A stretch of 27,352 nt of DNA from assembly GCA_900540145.1 (NCBI GenBank), contig UQEW01000026.1, positions 1-27,352 of the forward strand, written 5' to 3'. This document shows positions 23,060-27,352 of this stretch, piece by piece; position 1 is the stretch's first letter, and each line of letters starts with the position of its first letter. The notes beneath the pieces were generated by a model that worked only from the letters and a program-made list of their open reading frames with translations, ran no database searches and had not been told where the DNA came from. The position numbers and the translations under genes are program-made. The stretch comes from an uncultured Eubacteriales bacterium (GTDB lineage Bacteria > Bacillota > Clostridia > Peptostreptococcales > Anaerovoracaceae).

Positions 23060-24499
23060 TTAAGCATGGCGTATATCTGTGTATTCTGATATCTCTCTAT
23101 TGGTAGTTATGATATCTTTTTTGCTGAGCTGATGAATGTCATGATGACCGGTAATTCTTGCAAAAGTTTTCAGCTCATCGTTGACTGCTGTCAGATAGTT
23201 AGTTAGACGCTTAGCAGATTTTTCGATGTCTATTCTGCTTTCCAGCCGGCTGTCTTGGGTGGCTACGCCTACAGGACACTTGCCGCTTTGGCATATTCTA
23301 TACTGCTGACATGCTATGGCTATCATAGCGGACGTACCTATGGCGACTGCTTTTGCGCCCATGGCAAGAGCCTTGGCTATATCGCTTGATACTCTAAATC
23401 CTCCTGTGATGATGAGATCTATATCAAGTCCATGCTCGTCTAAATATTTTTTTGCTCTGTAAAGGGCATATATGGTAGGCAGAGAGGTAGAGTCTCTGAT
23501 GATTTTAGGGCTGGCTCCTGTAGCTCCGCCGCGACCGTCTATCGTTATAAAGTCAGGTTCTGCATAAGTGACATACTCCAAATCGTCTTCAATTCTGCCT
23601 GCAGCGATTTTGATTCCTATAGGCCTTCCTTCGCTCCTTTCCCTGAGTTCTGTAACAAAAGCCTTTAAGTCATCTTTTGAATTGATATCTGGGAACTTTG
23701 AAGGGCTTATTATGTCTTCACCTTGGATTTTTCCGCGCACCTTTGCTATTTCAGCTGTTACTTTAGCTCCCGGAAGATGACCGCCCATGCCGGGTTTGGT
23801 GCCTTGACCGATTTTGATTTCTATGGCGTCGCTGGATTTTAAGTTTTCATCTGTGACGCTGTACATGTTAGGTATGATTTCAAAGATATATCTGTATGCA
23901 TTTTCCTTCTCTTCCGGAAGGATTCCGCCTTCGCCGCTGGCCATGGCAGTCTTAACTGCGGCGCTTCCTTTGGACAGAGCAATTTTCGCTCTCTTGGAAA
24001 GAGCGCCGAAGGACATGTGTGTTATGTAAACAGGCGATTCTATTGTCATCGGCTTTTTTGCGTTTTTCCCTATGACCGTTTTGAGAGAAACTTCTTCGCT
24101 TTCCAGTAGAGGAGGGGGATTGAGCTGGTTACCCATGATCAGGATATCATCCCATGAAACTACGGGTTTGGCAGTGCTCATCGGTGCGATTATGCTCTTT
24201 CCCGTCTTGGCCATTTGATGTATATCGGACATGTATATCTCTTTATCATCGTTAGGTCTTGCGTATTCCTGAAGATATTCTGATATATCACCATCGGCGT
24301 CGAAAGTACCGGACGATATTTCTTGTTCCGGGATATCAGGCAATTCTGCCTCGGCTGTTTCTTCTTCTATTTCCTCGAACATGGATTTAGGCACTCCGCA
24401 CATGGGGCATGTCCAACTGTCAGGAAGATCGGTGAATTTTGCGCCTTCTTTTGTCTCGTCATATATATAACCACACATCAGGCAACGATATCTCTTCAT
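23060..24499 (-). CDS. Rubredoxin-fused glutamate-synthase-like FMN/iron-sulfur protein
   Basis: This 479-residue redox protein has a rubredoxin domain at residues 1-50 (YRCLMCGYIYD...WTCPMCGVPK, both CxxC iron ligand pairs), an acidic linker, and then a glutamate synthase FMN-binding domain (Pfam Glu_synthase type, with GQGTKPGMGGHLPG and DGRGGATGASP). Cys397, Cys403 and Cys408 form the C-x5-C-x4-C [3Fe-4S] motif of GltB. The amidotransferase domain of real GltB is missing, so ammonia or another donor would be used, or the reaction differs. I start at ATG 24499 with AGGAGG five bases upstream; an upstream in-frame extension lacks a ribosome site. It is typical of strict anaerobes. Confidence 0.92.
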   Translation of the reverse strand: MKRYRCLMCGYIYDETKEGAKFTDLPDSWTCPMCGVPKSMFEEIEEETAEAELPDIPEQEISSGTFDADGDISEYLQEYARPNDDKEIYMSDIHQMAKTGKSIIAPMSTAKPVVSWDDILIMGNQLNPPPLLESEEVSLKTVIGKNAKKPMTIESPVYITHMSFGALSKRAKIALSKGSAAVKTAMASGEGGILPEEKENAYRYIFEIIPNMYSVTDENLKSSDAIEIKIGQGTKPGMGGHLPGAKVTAEIAKVRGKIQGEDIISPSKFPDINSKDDLKAFVTELRERSEGRPIGIKIAAGRIEDDLEYVTYAEPDFITIDGRGGATGASPKIIRDSTSLPTIYALYRAKKYLDEHGLDIDLIITGGFRVSSDIAKALAMGAKAVAIGTSAMIAIACQQYRICQSGKCPVGVATQDSRLESRIDIEKSAKRLTNYLTAVNDELKTFARITGHHDIHQLSKKDIITTNREISEYTDIRHA

Positions 24500-24683
24500 G
24501 CTTACCTCCTTAAATGCGAAACTGATTTTACTATACGCTTTTGTAAATAAAAGAGTATCACTAAATCGTGAAAAAAACAACTGCTTGTTTACAGTATTGC
24601 GTCAACCCTCGGAACAGATATTGACGAACAGCATCATAAGATGATACATTAAAGTCAAAAGTATGCATGGAGTGCGGCAATAT

Positions 24684-25083
24684 ATGGTAATTTTGATAGC
24701 AGGCAGTTCCCACACAGGCAAAACGCTGCTTGCGCAAAGACTGTTAGAAAAGTATAAATATCCCTATCTTTCCATAGACCACTTGAAGACTACCTATGGC
24801 CTATAGTGAAAGAAATTATAAAAACCAACATATAAAATATGTATGCTTGATAATGACAGACGGTTATATAAAAAACCATGAGCAGGATATTTTAGCCCAT
24901 GAAAATATCATAGAAAAAAGGCTGCAACCGGGAGAAGTCGACAAAGAACAGTTTTCTGAAGAAAACCGATACAACTTGGATATGTGCCGGCTATACGGGT
25001 ACAATTATGCTTTGTTTGATGATGAGTATGAATTGGATTTAAATAATTTATTTTCAAATGAAGCGGAGAGGACAAGGAAGTAA
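24684..25083 (+). pseudogene. Decayed P-loop nucleotide kinase (three frames)
   Basis: The remnant can be read in three pieces. 24684-24806 gives MVILIAGSSHTGKTLLAQRL (Walker A GSSHTGKT) and YPYLSIDHLK, then a stop. 24794-24835, in another frame, gives LWPIVKEIIKTNI. From about 24828 to 25083 a third frame gives HIKYVCLIMTDGYIKNHEQD, IIEKRL and a C-terminal NYALFDDEYELDL. In order these match the layout I recall for small P-loop kinase-like proteins of clostridia, with about 30-40 residues missing at each of two gaps. Deletions and frameshifts have clearly inactivated it. The substrate of the intact family is not known to me. Confidence 0.82.
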
Positions 25084-25084
25084 G

Positions 25085-26035
25085 ATGAGAAAAATTTTGG
25101 CTGTAATGTTGTCTGTTGCCATGATATTCGTAATGACAGCGTGCGCCGGAGATTCTACAGAGGAAAACGGTGACGGCAATCAGGATTTGACAGAATATCG
25201 TTTCTCGAGCACCTATGTACTCGTTTTGAGAGATAAGGACGAAGAGGACATTTTAAATTATGACCAGGCTGTGGAAGACGTTTTTGGCATCGATGCTCAA
25301 TATGGGCAAGAAGCTCATTTGGAGGACAATTTTTTATTTATCAAAGCAACTGTTGAACAGAAGAATGCCCTTATTGACCATAATGATGAGCTTTTAAAAC
25401 AGTTTTCTGAACAATTGTCACAAAAGAACGAGGCATATAAAGTAGAATATTCCAAAGATTATTCGGCTATGAAAATCCATATGGATTATGAAGAATTTGA
25501 AAAGGCTTTTTCCGGAGGCGAAATGTTCGATTTCGGACTGGATATAATGTCAGTAACAAGTCTGGTACTAGCCAACAGAGTGCTCTCCAACGCGGATAGT
25601 TCTGATTGCATAGAAGTAGAGATAATCAATGCTGACAGTGGATTTGTTGTAAATAAGGGATTGTTTCCTTATGAAAGCATTAACATGACGTATGAAGACT
25701 GGCAGAAAAGTCAATCGGAGGATGTGACGTCATCTTCTGAATTGGAGGGATATGATAGAATCAAGGCTACGATAACAGAAATAACTGATGAAAAGATAAT
25801 ATTTGAGCCTGCTGACGACGCCAAATTCTATGCTGATGACGATAGGCTGGAGCTCTGTCTTGACAGCGTGTATGCTGACGATGTTTATCTGGATTGTCAG
25901 CTCAGCGCAGGGGAAGAGGTTGTGCTGAATGTAGATGGAAAGTATGCTTTGCATGAGGACCAAGATGATATACCAGACATCGCCCCTGTATCGGTCATCC
26001 CTGCGAAGTATTTTCCTGAAGATGCGGAGTATTAA
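25085..26035 (+). CDS. Predicted lipoprotein of unknown function
   Basis: This 316-residue exported protein has a lipoprotein signal peptide: MRKILAVMLSVAMIFVMTAC with the lipobox ending at Cys20. The mature part is acidic and begins with a Gly/Asp/Asn/Glu-rich linker. It has repeated beta-like segments but no family motif that I recognise. I start at ATG 25085 (GGAAG just upstream) because this places the lysines correctly before the hydrophobic core. It begins one base after the pseudogene's stop codon, so it may once have been cotranscribed with the kinase. A strong terminator follows. Confidence 0.85.
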   Translation: MRKILAVMLSVAMIFVMTACAGDSTEENGDGNQDLTEYRFSSTYVLVLRDKDEEDILNYDQAVEDVFGIDAQYGQEAHLEDNFLFIKATVEQKNALIDHNDELLKQFSEQLSQKNEAYKVEYSKDYSAMKIHMDYEEFEKAFSGGEMFDFGLDIMSVTSLVLANRVLSNADSSDCIEVEIINADSGFVVNKGLFPYESINMTYEDWQKSQSEDVTSSSELEGYDRIKATITEITDEKIIFEPADDAKFYADDDRLELCLDSVYADDVYLDCQLSAGEEVVLNVDGKYALHEDQDDIPDIAPVSVIPAKYFPEDAEY

Positions 26036-26080
26036 AAGGCGATATAATGATATGATCGCCCTTAAGCAAAAATAAAGCAA

Positions 26081-26126
26081 CCCCTTGCAAAAGCCCGTAA
26101 TACGGGATTTTGCAAGGGGTTTGCTT
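26081..26126 (+). terminator. Very strong terminator after the lipoprotein gene
   Basis: CCCCTTGCAAAA (26081-26092) pairs with TTTTGCAAGGGG (26108-26119), and an inner CCCGTA/TACGGG stem (26094-26099, 26101-26106) extends it. TTTGCTTTTT follows. It lies about 45 bases after the stop codon. Confidence 0.93.
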
Positions 26127-26161
26127 TTTGCCGGCATTTCGTCTGAGCAGACATCAGTTTT

Positions 26162-26187
26162 TCTGATTTATGTAATCTAAAATCAGA
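26162..26187. repeat. Short inverted repeat
   Basis: TCTGATTT (26162-26169) and AAATCAGA (26180-26187) form an 8-bp stem with a 10-base loop. No gene is visible between 26130 and 26400. Confidence 0.5.
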
Positions 26188-26401
26188 TATGCATCACAAA
26201 AAGCCAACATCTCATTTAAATATTACGCAATTCGTCACACTTCGACACGCTTTGTTGTCTAATCGGCAGTCTCGGGGAAAAAAGCCAACAGCGCCGCGCC
26301 GCCAAATGGGGCCCACATTAGCCGGAAGCTATGATGCCAAACTTAAATTTGCTGGAGTGAGCTGTACCAATGTCTTTGTAATACTTATCCAGAAAAATGT
26401 G

Positions 26402-26474
26402 ATACAAAGTATATGAAAATGCGAAAAAAGTATGACAGCGGCATACTTTTTTCAAAAAAATTGATACTTTGTAT
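26402..26474. terminator. Nested hairpins, terminator-like
   Basis: An outer repeat ATACAAAGTAT (26402-26412) and ATACTTTGTAT (26464-26474) encloses a perfect inner stem AAAAAAGTATG (26424-26434) and CATACTTTTTT (26442-26452). The inner stem ends in T runs on both strands and could terminate transcription either way. Confidence 0.7.
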
Positions 26475-26589
26475 AATGCTTTCTCCATATAAGTATCAAT
26501 CGCCTATTTATCAATCGCCTATTTATCAATCGCCGCTTGTTAGCTCCGTCGATGCTTAGATATTTTGCCGCAGGTTGGTATGCATCCAT
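26452..26589 (-). CDS. Possible 45-residue basic peptide with RRLIN repeats
   Basis: On the minus strand ATG 26589 opens a 45-codon frame. Its middle, encoded by the 15-bp tandem repeat, reads RRLIN-RRLIN-RRLIL, giving a cationic amphipathic stretch. An AGGAGG lies 13 bases upstream, rather far. The 3' end runs into the hairpin at 26424-26452. It may simply be an open frame through a tandem repeat; I keep it as a low-confidence candidate. Confidence 0.22.
   Translation of the reverse strand: MDAYQPAAKYLSIDGANKRRLINRRLINRRLILIWRKHYTKYQFF
26495..26534 (+). repeat. 15-bp tandem repeat, 2.7 copies
   Basis: The unit ATCAATCGCCTATTT runs at 26495-26509 and 26510-26524, followed by a partial third copy to 26534. 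The copies are identical, which indicates recent slippage or an unstable (VNTR-type) locus. Confidence 0.9.
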
Positions 26590-27070
26590 ATGATAGTGCG
26601 TGCCTCCTAAATGTTGTCTTTTTTTGAGATAATCGCAAAATTATACAACATGCTTTAAAAAAGTAGGGGGTATATTGAAGGTTCGTGCATATACAAACAG
26701 CGGTCTCGGCGATTATTTATCTATTATATGGTCTGTGTTTTGTCCTTTTACGACAAAACAAGTCAATATTCGACCATTTTTGCGGACTAATAATCTTTGG
26801 AAAAGCCGATATATCGTCAAGACTTTAAACAGTCCTTATTATAAAAAAGAAAATGTTGTACAAAATCTCAACAAACCGAATTTTGTACAACATTTTTCGT
26901 CGAAAGCCGTTTGTATACCTCATACCCGTATACCGCCGAATCATAAATTCAGTATTTCTCAGGATTTGCAGCTGTAATCATTATTAGTCTTGTGACAAGG
27001 GAACGTTCACGTTTTTGAAGCTTTGTAGATATCTTAGGAAAGCCTGACAGTATGGGATTTCCGGCATAGA
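26590..27070. other. Gene-poor stretch
   Basis: I see no convincing gene. A 100-codon frame (26675-26977) begins with TTG after AGGGGG, but its protein resembles nothing I know and it runs through a perfect inverted repeat. The words ATGTTGT/ACAACAT recur at 26611-26617, 26645-26651, 26853-26859 and 26887-26893. Confidence 0.5.
26851..26895. repeat. Perfect 16-bp inverted repeat
   Basis: AAATGTTGTACAAAAT (26851-26866) and ATTTTGTACAACATTT (26880-26895) are exact reverse complements with a 13-base loop. The stem is AT-rich and T residues follow on the plus strand, so it may be a terminator or a protein-binding site. Confidence 0.75.
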
Positions 27071-27109
27071 TACAAAAACAGCCCTCCAATTTGAAGGGTT
27101 GTTTTTGTA
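27071..27109 (-). terminator. Terminator of tRNA-Thr
   Basis: TACAAAAACAGCCCT (27071-27085) pairs with AGGGTTGTTTTTGTA (27095-27109), with one G-T pair. Read on the minus strand it ends in TGTTTTTGTA. It lies about 20 bases after the tRNA 3' end. Confidence 0.8.
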
Positions 27110-27129
27110 TTAAAGATTGTTACTTAATA

Positions 27130-27204
27130 TGGAGCTAGTGAAGGGAATCGAACCCCCAACCTGCTCATTACGAATGAGCTGCTCTGCCATTGAGCCACAC
27201 TAGC
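27130..27204 (-). tRNA. tRNA-Thr (anticodon CGT)
   Basis: The minus strand folds as a full cloverleaf: acceptor GCTAGTG/CACTAGC, D arm GCTC-AATGGCA-GAGC, anticodon arm GCTCA-TTCGTAA-TGAGC, five-base variable loop, and T arm GGGGG-TTCGATT-CCCTT (two G-T pairs), discriminator T and an encoded CCA. The anticodon CGT reads ACG threonine codons. It is 75 bases with CCA. Confidence 0.96.
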
Positions 27205-27255
27205 ATGATTCGCTGCTGAGCAGCCATCATATGAACTGCATACAGCAACGAAGTT

Positions 27256-27284
27256 ATTATACTACACCCTTAAGATTATTTCCA
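27256..27284 (-). promoter_or_regulatory. Promoter of tRNA-Thr
   Basis: On the minus strand TATAAT (27256-27261) lies about 50 bases before the mature tRNA 5' end. A weak -35 box TGGAAA (27279-27284) is 17 bp upstream. The -10 box is perfect; the -35 is not, so the call is moderate. Confidence 0.55.
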
Positions 27285-27352
27285 TAACATTTTTACATTT
27301 GCTCAAATATTTTTGTAGCTTTACAATAGATGTGAGACTTTAGTAGTAGAAA

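Noticed and set aside
24796..25083. Stand-alone 95-residue gene
   Set aside because: It is the C-terminal remnant of the frameshifted kinase and lacks its own ribosome site.
26189..26416. 75-codon plus-strand frame
   Set aside because: No ribosome site, unusual composition, and no homology that I recognise.
26675..26977. 100-codon plus-strand frame with a TTG start after AGGGGG
   Set aside because: The ribosome site is tempting, but the protein has no family signal and the frame crosses a perfect 16-bp inverted repeat.

Overview
The window looks like a contig from a low-to-moderate GC, strictly anaerobic Bacillota of the class Clostridia. The signs are a rubredoxin-linked glutamate-synthase-like protein, a cdaA-ybbR-glmM-glmS locus, an RelQ-type alarmone synthetase, sigma-54 and GntR regulators, strong AGGAGG ribosome sites and many Rho-independent hairpins. 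I cannot name the genus. The first 47 bases are not biological: they are a Nextera/Tn5 library adapter with an i7 index, so the contig was cut off there.

Region 1 (48-8774) is the right-hand part of a Tn916-family conjugation module in the canonical order: Orf19-like, two tandem ArdA antirestriction proteins, TcpE (Orf17), VirB4-type ATPase (Orf16), VirB6/TcpH-like membrane protein (Orf15), lysozyme-NlpC/P60 hydrolase (Orf14) and TcpC (Orf13). Relaxase and FtsK-type genes would lie left of the adapter. On the right, a WYL-type regulator is cut after its DNA-binding part. No integrase or excisionase lies between it and chromosomal DNA, so the element is a remnant here or the join is an assembly artefact.

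Region 2 (8775-9484 and 18340-19241) is two gene-free, repeat-dense intergenic stretches. They share a gap-free 387-bp element in opposite orientation (about 25 differences by eye; 91 bases identical in a row). Both also carry members of a second, directly oriented structured repeat that ends in a CCCCGG/CCGGGG hairpin.

Region 3 (9485-18339, minus strand) is a tightly packed probable operon: sigma-54 enhancer-binding regulator, cdaA (diadenylate cyclase), ybbR/cdaR, glmM, glmS, a SAH hydrolase, a DUF436/YwlG-family protein, and then a 33-residue membrane peptide that probably has its own start signals. A sigma-A-like promoter precedes the regulator. The operon links c-di-AMP synthesis, aminosugar (cell wall) synthesis and methyl-cycle clean-up. 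The inverted 387-bp repeats flank it exactly.

Region 4 (19242-27352) is chromosomal: a GntR/FCD regulator with a perfect palindrome at its start; an AAA ATPase overlapping a 70-residue protein; an unknown protein overlapping a short chloramphenicol-acetyltransferase-like protein; relQ; a rubredoxin-glutamate-synthase-like flavoprotein; a decayed P-loop kinase pseudogene; a lipoprotein; a gene-poor stretch with several hairpins and a 15-bp tandem repeat; and tRNA-Thr(CGT) with its promoter and terminator.
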